Shown here: one piece after another, positions 22,630 through 34,954 of the stretch
How positions within the stretch are numbered: position 1 is the first letter of the stretch
How the letters are laid out: the number at the start of each line of letters is the position of its first letter
Assembly (NCBI GenBank): GCA_022836615.1
Contig: MU405230.1
Span: 186,001-250,000 of the forward strand
Source: Annulohypoxylon bovei var. microspora
Taxonomy: Eukaryota; Ascomycota; Sordariomycetes; Xylariales; Hypoxylaceae
Reading direction: 5' to 3'
Length of the DNA: 64,000 bases
Notes under the pieces: generated by a model
What the model saw: only the letters and a program-made list of their open reading frames with translations
Databases searched by the model: none
Told to the model about the DNA's origin: nothing
Translations under genes and position numbers: made by a program

Positions 22630-25600
22630 GGGAACTCTGGTTACGCACTATCTCCTAGCTAAAGCGTGTCTCTGGGCCGGTCAAAAGTTGAAAAGTTAAT
22701 TGGCATGATTCGTTCTTCTGGTCGGCGTTTTTGGACGTGGCAACGAGCTCACCCTTGGGGACTGGCCGTTGACGATATTGGTAGTAACGCTTCGGATATG
22801 TATGAGAGTTGATGAAGTGAGAGTTGGTGTTGGCGTACGATGCTCGTAACGTGACAAAATCTCAGATAGTGGTAGCACCTTTGCTTTTCATGTACATTTT
22901 TAATATTAATACCAAGATATTTTATATTCATCCCTTCGTGATATGCCGACTACCTGGGTAGTGTTGTGTTGGTGAGTCCAATGCTATACGAGAGACGTGG
23001 TAGTTCTAGACGAGTGTTTTGGATTGAGAGTTGAGTTGGCGCCTTAGATTGCTTGTGTACCATGGCATCCGGGACCATGGACGAAGTGCCAATCTCGACA
23101 GCGTGCAGCCAACCGAGACACGGTAGCAAGCGGATGAGAATCGGAGTGTGAGACATGGAGTGGGTGTGACTGGGAGAGCGGGGAAGCGAGACAGCTGTGA
23201 TATTTGTCCGAGCGTTGGAGAGATACATATCATCGATATGGTTGACTTTCCTGTCTCGAAGTTCACGTACCTGGTAGTATTTCGGGCTCTTGTACAACAA
23301 GCTGTCAACTTCATACTGGCCGTTGAACTTGGAATATGATATTTGTTAGAAACAGGTGGTTCCACCCTCTTGTCACATGAGGCCACAAAATGTGAGGATA
23401 TTTGGAATTATGTTGTGGCGATCGGATAAGGACTATTCTCTAATTCTTTACCTCTTAGGTAGATATCTTGAGATATTAGAAAGGTCTTGGATAAGGGTTG
23501 CAAAGTATTAGACAAGGAGATTCACCGGTCAGCATCGAAATATCGGATTTGACTTGAGTTCGGTGGACTCTGGCTCTGTCGACGTTTACGTAACACCATC
23601 TGGCTTAGTGAGAATTCCGTAGTATCAAACAAGGACACTGCCGTTCTCTTCACCAACTCCGTAGCACTTATCTACATTTCCGTTGTCGAACCGCAAGAGT
23701 ATCTGTTCACCTTACAATGTTTAAGGGCCATCAACATCTTTAGCCACAAAATAAGGTGAGATTCAAGTTCACGAGGACAAGTCAGAGTCTAGTATCGTCT
23801 ATAATCATAGAGAGCGGGAAGATATCAGACTGAAACAAAGTCAGGAACAGATTAATTAACTACCCCGGATTCGGTCCGAGGCAAAGGTATGTCTCTCCTA
23901 TATTTCGGGCCGTGGCCGTGTTAGTTATTATATTTAGTACCGTGAAGACGAAGTTGATTTAATAAGCAAGCTTACTCTAGAGACCCCAAGCTTGCCATAC
24001 AGGATATACCGAACTAGGGAAACCGGGATGAACGACGTAGGAACCACATGAACTCGGAAGAGGTCTCGATCTGCAAGTTACTTTCAGTCTATCGCTCTCT
24101 TCGTTTAGACATGCGGCTCACCGGTCACAGTCTTGGAGTATCAATACCGATATGCATGTTTCAGCCCGCGGCTGGAAGGCTGGAATGTCAAGTCTTGCGC
24201 CTTGATTTGAAAATGAACTAGCTCGCCCTTATAGAAGTCGTGCACCACACCTGCAGCAATAGTCATGTTGATGAATAAAAGACCGTACATGAACAACGCC
24301 AAGGAGTTGTCCCTCTGACTACCCATTCGACATGTCATGTTGATGGTGGGTTTTATCGGATCTGGTTGGGCTATAGAGCTGTGGCATTATAGCCTCCAGG
24401 TTGTATTATTGTTGTGATATTGCGAAAGATATACCCTCTTCCGTCACCTGTCTAAAGTCCTCTACGATCTTTCCCATAACTGTCCTTTCTTGGTAGAATG
24501 GTATGTGCTGTCTTAATCCTAGACGTTCTTGTTACCAGGTTAGCAAATATGATCAGTCAAATCCAAGTTTGGTACTACCTGACAAGAAAGAGAAGGTATG
24601 TACCTACCTACATACATACATCATGATATTCCTGACAGTATGACGCTCGTTATCAGCTGAGAATCCTGAAGCATAGCTTTCAGCTTGAGTCGCATATGTA
24701 CGGTATAGTGCTATAAACTCGTATAAACTCAAAAGTGGCTATGTGTAGCGCTTCAGGGGTAACGCCGAGCTGTTACCTGCAAGGCTGAACATTCTTGCTC
24801 CAGAGCACGTGCCTAGGAGTACGATGGGTACATATATTGCCACGAGGCACGAGTAGGGCGACGCAGGAGAGGCTGTATGGTTACATGCAAGAATGATCGA
24901 CCTGGAGTCTGGAAAGTCCTGGAGCAGTTTCTCAACTTCCGATAGGCCTCCAAGTACAGCCGCTTATGGACCACCATGTTCCAAAAATGGACATGACTTA
25001 TCGGAATAGTCTGTGATAGGCATCGTTCGTCCGATAATGGTAGATCTTCGCGCTCACACATGACGTTGTGCTCGCCAAGATTAGCTGCGCTTCCCAAGGA
25101 TACAGATCTAGCGCGTACCGAGGTATGCAGCCAGCTCCTCGGGGTCTACCCTCACTCCAGCCGTAGGAGATACCATTCCAGGCGTTCCGGACGTCGAAAA
25201 TGCAGGAGATCGGACCCTAATGCAATGCGCAGTGAGAGCCAGGGTAGAACGAATAGGAGGGTAGGCTGCATCTGTCAGGGCGCGGGTGAGGTTTCCAATG
25301 AGACATTCCATCATCACGTAGATCTTTAATATCGATCGGATCTATGCTGCGAGTCGCGGCTATTCCGCCGACGAGCATTCATTTCGAGGCACCGACGGGA
25401 GACAGGTACGATACCTAGGTATTCATGGCCTCATACACGTTCTAAGCCGCTAACTCCGAACCTCAGGTTATCGGTAAAAGATAGTACAGCAACAGACTTG
25501 TCCCTATAGACTCATAAGCTAGCAAGGACCTTTCTCAATGGGATGCCTACCTACTTGAACGCGGCGCCGGTTCAGCAGCTGAGAATGATGTCAGCAGGGG

Positions 25601-28385
25601 TAACAAAAGCTCGACTCGGGCTACGACTTGGGCCCACGGCTTAAATGTCCGTGATACGTGCGGAATCGCAGCGACAAGGCAACGAATCCAACCTACCTAG
25701 GTACGTTACATGTGTACGAATTCAAACCTTTTTCTTACCATCCGCGTTTCCGAAGAGGGTTTAACTGTCGGATTGGATGTTCAACACGAAAGTACTTTGT
25801 TCAGAGCTGAATACGGAGTCAAGATAGGCGCGCCGATATTTCACAAGAAAGCAAATGCGAGATGTGGTCCATGACTAACAGAGCTTTTCGTTTCATTGCA
25901 GCTGGATCGATGCAACACACCCGCAGCGCAAATCGAGGCTAAGCTTCTGAGTAAACCGAACCTAACTCAGCCACAGATAGCTGGAGTTGCCCGAAGTGTT
26001 CAAGACTCGCCCGCCTATCACGACACTAGCATGTTGAAATAGGCTAGATCAAGATATGTATGTGTATTGGGGAGAGGTGCGTGACCCGACAGCATTTCTT
26101 AGAAAGTATGCGAGTCTTCAAGTCCTAAAACGGATATATGTTAAGTCTCAGATTGCGATAGGCGCCAATGGTTCCCGTGGTCCAAGCTGGTTCAGCGCGG
26201 ATCCTACCAGTTATTGTTATTGGCTTAGTGCTAGGTGTGAATCGAGCCTCGTGGGCAGATATTGTCAAGGGCTCTGTATTATAGCGCTGTCAAATTGGCG
26301 ATCCCAGGGGGGTTGCATGACCTGGGAATGGGAAAAGGAGTCAACGAGAAAAAAAAAGAATACCAGAACAAAAAAAAAATACCAAAAAAAACAAACGATA
26401 ACTACCTACCTACCTAACCTACCTACATACCCACTCCATTGACTTAGCGGCCACGTTCCTGGCTCAACTCGAATCTGTGGTACCGAACCGTACCTATGTA
26501 TGCTCGTATGCTCGTTACTAGGTAGCTGCTGTAAGCACTGATAGGCAGCTTAGAAGGGGAAAGCAATTAATAACATTATCTCTTAGCTAGATCCATCGCC
26601 TTGGCGGGCTTAGCACTGGCCCCGTCCTCAAGCCGCCTCAATTTGTTACTTTGGCGACCCATTGTTCCACCTCCGTGACGGCCATTATCCGCCGTTTCGA
26701 TCTTGATCGGTTAGGGCTCCCTTCTCGCTCTCTCCACAATGCCCTTACTACTCGAGTTGGGATGCAGCAATGTAGGAGTGAGATGTCCAGGGATCTCTAA
26801 AGTCTAGACGCAGAGACTTGCAGAAGTTGTGCCCATATGACGCACACCCTCCTGTTCTGGAGGTCGGCGACCACTTTCTCGCAAGCAGCAGGGATCGACT
26901 CTCTGAACACTACCAAACTATGTACCTCGAATACTCCCTCGCGGCATACGCATACTGGGGTTTGGATCGATACAGAGACTCGATGACAGCTGCAGCCAAC
27001 CCGCCTTGAGTACAACTTCTCGCAGCTCTTGGCCGTAACTTTCGCGGCAAGCCATCCCACCCTTCTGTGGTGATTGGGTTCAGAGGCCGTTCAGAGACCG
27101 AGGCCGTTGCACTCACCACTCTCCCCGCAACGCTTGCCTGAAAGAGGCGCTCGACCTATCCAAGCACGCAGAAGAGGGCAGAATTTTAGAACCACCGCCA
27201 AATAGGATGCCTTCCTATCTGAACCCATGTCTTAGATGACCCTTGCAAGTGGTGTAAGTGGTAATAGTGTCTGCATACTTGCATGCCTTTGCCGCGATCG
27301 GTTGACATGCTTATTCCGCCAGAGCCTCCTCGGTAAGTCTTGAGGCCATTTTGGACATCGTCTGAACTGTTGAAGATTTCACATTACCCATTACAGTTGA
27401 ACGGCAATTTGATGGCAGCCTTATCAAGTACGCCATGTCTCCACACTGCACAGCGAACCGCACAGGTCTGGCTATCCGTTCCAATCATACGGTGTTCGTT
27501 AAACCCCCCTTGCATCTGACAACTTGCGCCTCTTATTGTGGTCAAAGTACGTAGGGTCCACTAGCGTACGTCAACCCTCTTCTCCAAAGCTCGTGAAGAA
27601 AAGACCCTCGAGCTATAGATTTCCTCCCTCACCTTTCCTACCGGGATCATTCTAGACGTACACGACCTACCTATGAACGTCGAGGGAGCTAATTTTGGAC
27701 AGGTAATCCGGTACGTATCGCCGTCGTCGCTCCTAAAAGGGAAAAGGTCAGGTGTGTCAGACCAGATCGAGGGTCCAATAGTCTCCGCCAGGTTCCCATC
27801 ATCAGATGTGCGGCAAGTATCCCTGAGGGAACCGTCTCCAGGTACGATGTATCACTAGATCGCAGTCTCTAGCGTGCGATGTATGCTGCGCCTACTGCTT
27901 CCTTATCGACTCGCCAAGCTGTTTGTCCGGTCATCCGCTTGTGCCAGGTTCTTCACGTCGACATGGCAAGACAGCCAATGGTCGACACAGAATGACTCTC
28001 GCACACCGCGCCACCACCTTGTTGCTGACCTTTGACGACTAGATGATGTAGGGCGGATATCACCCCACGCTACTTCCCCATGTCTTCCGCTACGGATAGC
28101 CTTAGTGGCGGCAGAGGAGGAGGAGGAGGAGGTGGAGATGGTGGTGGTAGTGGTAGTGGTAGTGGTAGTGGCGGTTGAGTATAAGATCCTTCGTCTGGAA
28201 CCTGTGCCTCAGGAGGATGACCCCTCAGAGTGAGCAATACAAGAACGAGCACAGATATCCTTTCTTACTACCTAGCTAGGTAGAAAGCCATATACGAAGC
28301 GAGTCGTCTTATCCTCTAGTATAAGTTCAAGTCAATTCTCTTACAACCTCGCGGAGACTTAAGCAATTACTATCCTACATTACCA
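22630..28385. other. 5.8 kb gene-poor region
   Basis: No gene is supported. Short frames occur on both strands (for example 22950-23386, 24141-24338, 24813-25317, 26797-27119) but they lack domains and many begin at non-ATG codons. The frames at 24813-25317 (-) and 26818-27120 (+) have somewhat protein-like composition interrupted by stops and might be decayed genes. A poly-purine/A-rich patch with CCTACCTACCTAACC lies at 26340-26430. The G-rich repeat at 28114-28174 is listed separately. Confidence 0.4.
28114..28174. repeat. GGA / GGTAGT simple repeat
   Basis: A run of GGA triplets passes into GGTGGTAGT and then GTAGTG hexamers. It lies about 210 bases upstream of the class V PLP enzyme, in its promoter region. 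In one frame it reads as a Gly/Ser string, but no gene surrounds it. Confidence 0.8.
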
Positions 28386-30251
28386 ATGCCGCTCCTCACC
28401 ATGTCGAAAGGGTACAATAGTGATGTGGAGGCCTTGCGCCAAAAGGAATATCCGCATATGAATAACGGTATGCTCTCTGTTCAACTTTTTGATGCCCCAG
28501 GTTAACAATATTCAGGGGTCTATTTAGACCACAGCGGAGCGACTATCTACGCGAAATCTACCGTCGACTCTTTTTGCGCGAAAATGGTTACCAACCTGTA
28601 CGGAAATCCGCACTCGGAGAACTTTCCGGCTAAACTTTCTGGAGACGTCGTTGATCAGGTACGGGAGAAGACGCTCAACTTTCTCGGCGCAAACCCCGAG
28701 CACTTTGACCTAATTTTTGTGGCCAACGCTACTGCGGCTATTAAGCTCGTCGCGGACTCCTTCAGAGACCTCTCCGAGAAAACAAGTGATCGGAGGTTCT
28801 GGTATGGCTACCACAAAGATTCGCACACGAGCATTGTAGGGGTGAGGGAATTGGCATATGGGCAATCTTACTGCTTTCGGGGTGATCAAGATGTAGAAAG
28901 GTGGCTGCGTTCCCCTGAATCGAGTTTTGTCAATTGTTACCATCCCGGCGGTTTAGGGTTGTTCGCCTACCCCGGGCAGTCCAACATGTCTGGCAGAAGA
29001 CTGCCGCTGTCGTGGCCTGGAATTCTGCGACAGTCGGAATACTTACAGAACACCTATACGCTCCTTGATGCTGCCGCGCTAGCCATGACATATCCTATGG
29101 AAACCATCTTTCGCGATGTGGACCACGCGCCGGACTTTACCTGTTTGTCCTTATACAAAATCTTCGGCTTTCCAGATATTGGCGCGTTAATTGTCCGAAA
29201 AGAATCAGGACATATTCTTACTCTCCGGAAGTATTTCGGCGGAGGAACTGTTTCTATGGTTGCGACATTTGGCGAGAATTGGCATCGATCAAAAGGCCTA
29301 CAAGCACCTACTTACAAGCTCCATGAAGGCCTCGAAGATGGAACCCTCCCATTCCACAGCATTCTCGCTCTTGGAGAAGCTATCGATGTACACAAGAAGC
29401 TGTACGGGTCAATGAGCAGGATCTCCGACCACACTTCTTACCTCATCTCTAGACTGTGTCGAGGCATGGCTACTATGCGCCACTCCAACGGACGGCCAGT
29501 TTGTCGAATCTACAACGAAAATGGTGATTTTGAAAATCCGGCAAAGCAAGGTTCTGCCATTGCTTTCAACATATTGCGAGCAAATGGGCACCATGTACCT
29601 TACTCTGACGTCGAGCGTTCGGCTAATTCTGCAGGAATATACATAAGATCAGGAGGTGAGTTTGACTTATAAATCCCCAGCCACGACATGGCCGATATGT
29701 TGGCTTAATTAACTTCTTTTAGGTGTCTGTAATCCCGGTGGCATCTTCACGGCCCTTGGATACGAACCGTGGATGACTGAGCGTGCCCTATCTGCCGGTC
29801 ACCACTGTGGCTCACATGGCATAAGCATCATCCACAGACTTCCAACAGGGTGCGTCACAACTAACATCTCGTCTTACCCTACCACTTCAAAATAAGCCCC
29901 TGCATCATATATACTAACACGCCGATGTCGCACAGAATCGTCCGGGCCAGTCTCGGGGCTATGTCGACTAAGAAGGACGTCGACACGTTCCTAGACTTCT
30001 TGCGCACGACATTTCTTGAAGATGACGAAGAGTGGCCGGCTAAGACCCGAACGACGATAATCTCTCCACGTTCCGAAGCGTTTACCTTAGATCTTCCCGT
30101 TGATTATACGACGAGTAATTTCCCTGACGTGCGGGAGGTCCCACGACCGCGGCCCGTGCCTCATCATTTCTCATCGGCCCCCGAAGCTACTCCGAGGATT
30201 ACTTCGTTCGCGATGAATGACTTGATCAACAATCTCGCTGCTGTCAAGTGA
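28386..30251 (+). CDS. class V PLP-dependent enzyme, molybdenum cofactor sulfurase-like, without MOSC domain
   Basis: Four exons (28386-28467, 28516-29655, 29723-29849, 29936-30251) give 554 residues. The fold is the class V aminotransferase / cysteine desulfurase type: YLDHSGATIY near 30, NPHSEN, FVANATAAIKLVADSF, YHKDSHTSIVGVRELA, and SLYKIFGFPDIGALIV with Lys242 as the predicted PLP Schiff-base lysine. GICIR-type C-terminal core motifs are present as IYIRSGGVCNPGG and IVRASLGAMSTKKDVD. These match the N-terminal domain of MoCo sulfurases (HxB/MOCOS), which transfers sulfur from cysteine to the cofactor, but the C-terminal MOSC domain is absent; about 80 poorly conserved residues follow. 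Stand-alone proteins of this type are common in fungi and often lie in accessory regions; the substrate is unknown. Both flanks are gene-poor and a TIR element begins about 220 bases downstream. Confidence 0.88.
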
Positions 30252-30470
30252 GCTGTGGGGGAGCATACACCAGCGATTTTCTACTTTATTTTGCAGTTGG
30301 TTAGTTGGTGTTCCGGTGCTGGCTGTGCCCATGTATGATCAAGTCAAGAGGTTGCAGAGCAGCGCACACGCTCATTCAAAAGGAAGGATTGGTATATTTG
30401 GGGCAAATTGTATCTCTCCCTCTCCTGTTTGATTGTGGTGTTGGTTTTCTTATAATAGCTACGAAGGGTG

Positions 30471-31057
30471 TACTCGCCCGGCTTTACAATCAGCCGACTT
30501 TTAACCGGAGCTTCGCACCTGAAGTCCGGGACTTTACAAAAGAATCGTACTTTTCAAAGGAATTTCAAGATACTTGCTTTTGTTAATGAACTACATATAA
30601 AACTAAGTATCTCTCGTATACTTAATAAATCCCTTTTTGTAAATAATGTATTCACTTAAACAAACGCTTCGCATGGGATTGTTTCATATTATGTTACAAA
30701 CCAACTTTATATCTTATTAAAGTCATATGATAAGTAGAATGATAATTTTCAACTGCTTGCATCACACCGAAAACTCGTTTTTATATTTAATAAAAAAGAT
30801 TTACGTATCTTATAATTAATATGAAGGTTTTAAGGGAAAAAGACCAGGTGCATCTAGCTTAAAAGCTCGTTGAAATCTAATATATATTAAGTAATCCTAC
30901 AAGAGTACTTTACTTTTAGCGTACATCACTAACAAAAGTAAGTACTTGCATAGAATTTTTAAGAATTCCTTTGAAAAGTACGATTCTTTTGTAAAGTCCC
31001 GGACTTCAGGTGCGAAGCTCCGGTTAAAAGTCGGCTGATTGTAAAGCCGGGCGAGTA
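30471..31057. mobile_element. non-autonomous TIR element (MITE), family A copy 1
   Basis: The ends are perfect inverted repeats of 94 bases (30471-30564 and 30964-31057), beginning TACTCGCCCGGCTTTACAAT. The TA at each outer edge fits a TA target-site duplication, as made by Tc1/mariner-type transposases, although the next flanking bases are also nearly symmetrical. The 400-base interior is AT-rich and has no transposase frame. Arms and interior words (AAACGCTTCGCATG) recur in the element at 62040-62608. Open frames crossing the arms are translations of the repeat, not genes. Confidence 0.9.
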
Positions 31058-33832
31058 CACACCATCTTGATACAGCGTCCGGGTAATAAAAGAAAAGTGT
31101 ATTACAGGCAACGTTATTAATAGGTTTACCAAAGCTTTCTTTGAATTCAGCCATCATCTGGCCAACCCTCGTGCTTTTAGCATACTACGGTAACACCGCG
31201 GCCAGCAATACTGTATTTCCGGCTTTCAAGAAGGGATATTGATGATAAAGCCACAGGCTTACTCTATCCTACTCTAGCAATTACGGAACACAAATCCCGG
31301 TGATTACCTAGGTAAAGAATCATTCGCTAAGATAGATCTAAAGGTGTTTCCTCATTGGTATAGCTACCCTGGCTATATAAACAAGTCAAGGGGTGTTTAT
31401 TGCACGTTGTGGCGCATATTATGTCAGATCTTAAGCCATCCATCCCGAAGCTCCAATGGATTTGCAGCAACGCTACTCGTTTCCGCTCTGGCGGTGCAGC
31501 TCGGTACAGCGCATCGCAATCAATATGCACACCCCGCGTAAGAGGCCTTGCTGTAATATATACGAGGCCCACTCCCGTGCTGCCGTGCGATTATGTATGT
31601 AATCATCCGCCCGGGGAGGATGCTAGTGCATAACGTGACGCACAGGGCGACCTTAAATAGAGAGTAGGAAGCGCGGAAGCGCAGAAAATGCAAGGTGACT
31701 TTTCTGTCGTGACACGCCCCTGGAGCTAAGTTAAACTCTTAGCCCCTTTTTGTCAAACCAGACAGCATACCTAATCCAGACCTTGATGGTAACTCATTAA
31801 ACGATGATCTACGGAACATAACGTAGCATCGGAAAGCTACATTAGGGAATGCGGCTGGTTGGCAACATAAAACTATGAGGCGCAAGGTAGCAATGCGAGA
31901 GCCGTGCGCTTCCAATGTTTTTTTTTATTTGATCCTGCATCATTTCATTTAACCAGCAGTTAGAATATTAACATTCTTTCACTTCAGTCCTAGGCATTTT
32001 ATTCTCTGGAGATAGGGGCAGCAGTGTCCTTGATCTTGAACCTATCACAACGCTCCATATCGGCTCGACTCACGATTATTAGCACTATCTTGAGCTAACC
32101 TTGGATCTCGTGGGTTCCTACTGGTTCCGGTACTATGAAGGTGCAATTCTGAAAATGTCAGCCTTGTAGTGCCACTTTGGCGTGTAGTCGGAACCGGGTC
32201 ACCGGGGGTAGTCCCTTCGTGATGGGATGCCACGACAGTCGAGAGTACAGTAATCAGATGATGACACCCCTCATTTTGATTCCAATCTGGCTTGGCCCAG
32301 AATGCACGATATGTCGCAATATTGGGCGGAACCGTATAACATCAGGTTATGGTTGTACCACGCCGACGACAAGGCTGGTAGAAGCGGCAGTTACCATGCA
32401 TACATGGTTTGTCGAGCATCTGCTCTGGATATAATCCATTATAGGATTTTCCTCCTCGGCCTATTGACACGAGTTTATGCTCATTGATCCTCCAGACCTC
32501 TTTTTCCCCTGCAAGTCGCGGCTATTATTTCTTGTTTAGGGGCTTGGTGTCGATAACTTCAGCGCATTGTTAAGAGCTTGATTCATCTAACTCTGCGAAC
32601 ATAGCCGGATTATAAATCGGTCTCATCACGAACCCCAAGAAAATAGTTACTGGGACCCTGATCACCTCGCATAATGTTACATCCACAGAGCACAGACGAA
32701 ATATATTTTCGTTGCCTCGATTCGCATTTGAAGTTCTTGCCAGGCAAACTCAACAACCTCAACAAACTCAAGAGCCACTGAGGATCTATGAATTAATCAC
32801 ACGACTTGCTGAGAATGAAGTATTGATGAACCGCGACAAGTCACGGTAGTAACGTTATCTCGACGCTCGCTAGTTCCTCCCGTCCAGCTACGAAGTCATA
32901 ATGAAGAACCCCGAGATCTACCCCCTCTTATAGCATTGGTATTATCACTATTCAGCTACTAGAGCATCTCAAAATATGTACATTTAAGGTGAGTAGATAT
33001 ATGGGTAGTGTCGAATATTCACCAAACCCTCCCTTTCGGTCTCCTCGCTTAGCCGTGGCTTATAGTTACACTACCTATAGTTACCTACATTTTGTTGGCA
33101 GTGGTAAAATATGTCATGTGTATCAGTCATTTTAGTTGAGCCGCAAGGCACCCGACCAATACTGTTGGAAGAAAGGCTTTCGCATAGCATTATACTCTAG
33201 CCATGGAGCCAAGAACCAGGAACCTTTAGTGGACGACTCGGCAACGAAGTTGCTCATACTTTTGATGCTATGTCTCCACAGTTATAATAGGGGGTGCTGC
33301 CTAGGACTTAACTTAACCTACAACAATTCAAAGACTTTAAAGGGCTGCTGCTAAAACTTATAACCAACCTAGATTTAGTATATCAATGCTACAGCTATGG
33401 ACTTCTAGTGGCAAAATATCTCACTTTCTAACTGCCTACCTACCTACCTAGGTACCTAAGCAACTACAACTTCACTCAGAGTATGTCTCTCGTAAGAAGT
33501 CAGACATATATTTCTTTAGCTACGTGATGGCTTACTCCTGTTGACTACCCAGTTACTGGTCCTCCCTTCAATAGCCAAGCTTGAAGAGATACCGGTGGTT
33601 AATCCACTCGCGAGTCTTGATTAAAGAAGATAAGGTATCACTGTGTACTTATCTACCCTTACTTAGACTCTTTTCTGGGGCACCTCATACTATTCAGTAC
33701 AGCTGGCTAACTCAATTTATAAGGGAATAGCCAGAAAATACACAAAGTCGAATTGTGTAAGCAGAGGCCGCTGGCAGAGGTAGGTATGGTCTGCCGGAGG
33801 GATAGCCGTCGGAGGTTTGTTGGGAGAAGACC
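31058..33832. other. gene-poor region between elements
   Basis: About 2.8 kb of AT-rich DNA. Short frames at 31327-31633 and 32045-32487 overlap on both strands, lack family features and are not called. A TACCTACCTACCTAGGTACCTA palindromic word lies at about 33436-33458. Confidence 0.4.
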
Positions 33833-34002
33833 TATCCCCTTAATTGGCAGTTGTCTTCAGGCAGGGTTTAATAAGTAGAACTTTACCTAGGTATTAATTA
33901 ATCAGAATTCACCTTCTTTGGGTGTTTGTGGGCTGTTACCTGTGCCTGGGTGTATTGTACCCGATAAACCCCGCCTGAAGACAACTGCCAATTAGGGGGA
34001 TA
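33833..34002. mobile_element. short hairpin-type MITE, family B copy 1
   Basis: A 170-base unit with terminal inverted repeats of about 38 bases: 33833-33870 begins TATCCCCTTAATTGGCAGTT and 33965-34002 is its complement with two mismatches. TA at both outer ends fits a TA duplication. There is no coding capacity. A decayed relative lies at 34760-34954. Confidence 0.85.
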
Positions 34003-34759
34003 TGATGGCTAGTCCTGAGACAGCGTAGACGAGCTTGACCTGTGTGTACACCATGACCCTCGCGCAATAACGTCGTTGCTACCACGTCCATTGTGTCCGT
34101 GTGTCCGTGTCGTGACAGGGAACTACGCGACACAGGCACAATGTAGAATCGTGTCTACACGCGTTTATGATTCGCTTAAGGTACCATGCAATATCTTCGC
34201 ATGAGTCTTATTTGAAACCACAAATATATATAGTTTCCTATGCTGGTAGCTGACAGGGAAATATATTAGAGGGGGGAAGGTCAGCTCTTAATTGACATCC
34301 ATACCCACCTAGGTACCTACCTAGGTATATGTCGGGGACAGCGACCCCTTAAATTTTAGCAGTGGCACAAAGTGAAAGGTATCTAGCAGAGAGTAGCTCG
34401 CTAGAAGTTTGGTGGTATCAAGATTAATAACAAATTCCATGCTTGAGTTCCAAGATTCGGGAAGGGGCGGTTCGGCTCCTTTATGTATATAGGGGTTCCC
34501 CGGAGGCTCACCGTCACCAGTAATACCGACTCTTCCTCGCTTCTATCGCTTCTATCGCTTAATACGGTGTTAATATATCAAGGGACAATGCTACCTAACC
34601 TTAAGTTGACCCTTAGTTATAGGTATCTATCTAAGCATACGTTTAAATATCGGTCTACATAAGTGACATCTCCCTTAATCAGACTATAGATGGGCCAAGA
34701 ATTAATACCGTCACCATACACACTACCAGATACCTAGACTAGGTACCTATGTTTCCTCT

Positions 34760-34954
34760 TATGTTCATCTTATTGACAGGTGATAACTGTCTACAGACAA
34801 ATTTTAATGAGTAGAATACTGTTCGCCAGACCTAGAGATACTGTCGGCAAATCAGACTCAGCTTCTATGGGTATCAGAGGGCTGTTACTTATGCTTAGAT
34901 ATACACCTATACATATTAAACCCTACCTACAGACCATTGTCAGTTCAAGAGATA
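34760..34954. mobile_element. decayed copy of family B MITE
   Basis: Blocks of the copy at 33833-34002 recur in the same order and orientation: TTTAATGAGTAGAA for TTTAATAAGTAGAA, GGGCTGTTACTTATGC for GGGCTGTTACCTGTGC, and TAAACCCTACCTACAGAC for TAAACCCCGCCTGAAGAC. Most differences are G-to-A or C-to-T. A short insertion splits the left arm. It is about 195 bases long; the boundaries are approximate. Confidence 0.65.

Noticed and set aside
24813..25317. Two minus-strand frames with protein-like stretches (TPGMVSPTAGVRVDPEELAAYL)
   Set aside because: Interrupted by stops and not assignable to a family; a decayed gene is possible but I cannot support one.
26797..27120. Overlapping frames on both strands with protein-like plus-strand text
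   Set aside because: Broken by an in-frame stop at 27007, no ATG-started full frame, no recognised domain.
30305..31157. Frames sharing the peptide ARLYNQPTFNRSFAPEVRDF on both sides
   Set aside because: They are translations of the two arms of the TIR element, so the similarity is that of the repeat, not of paralogous genes.
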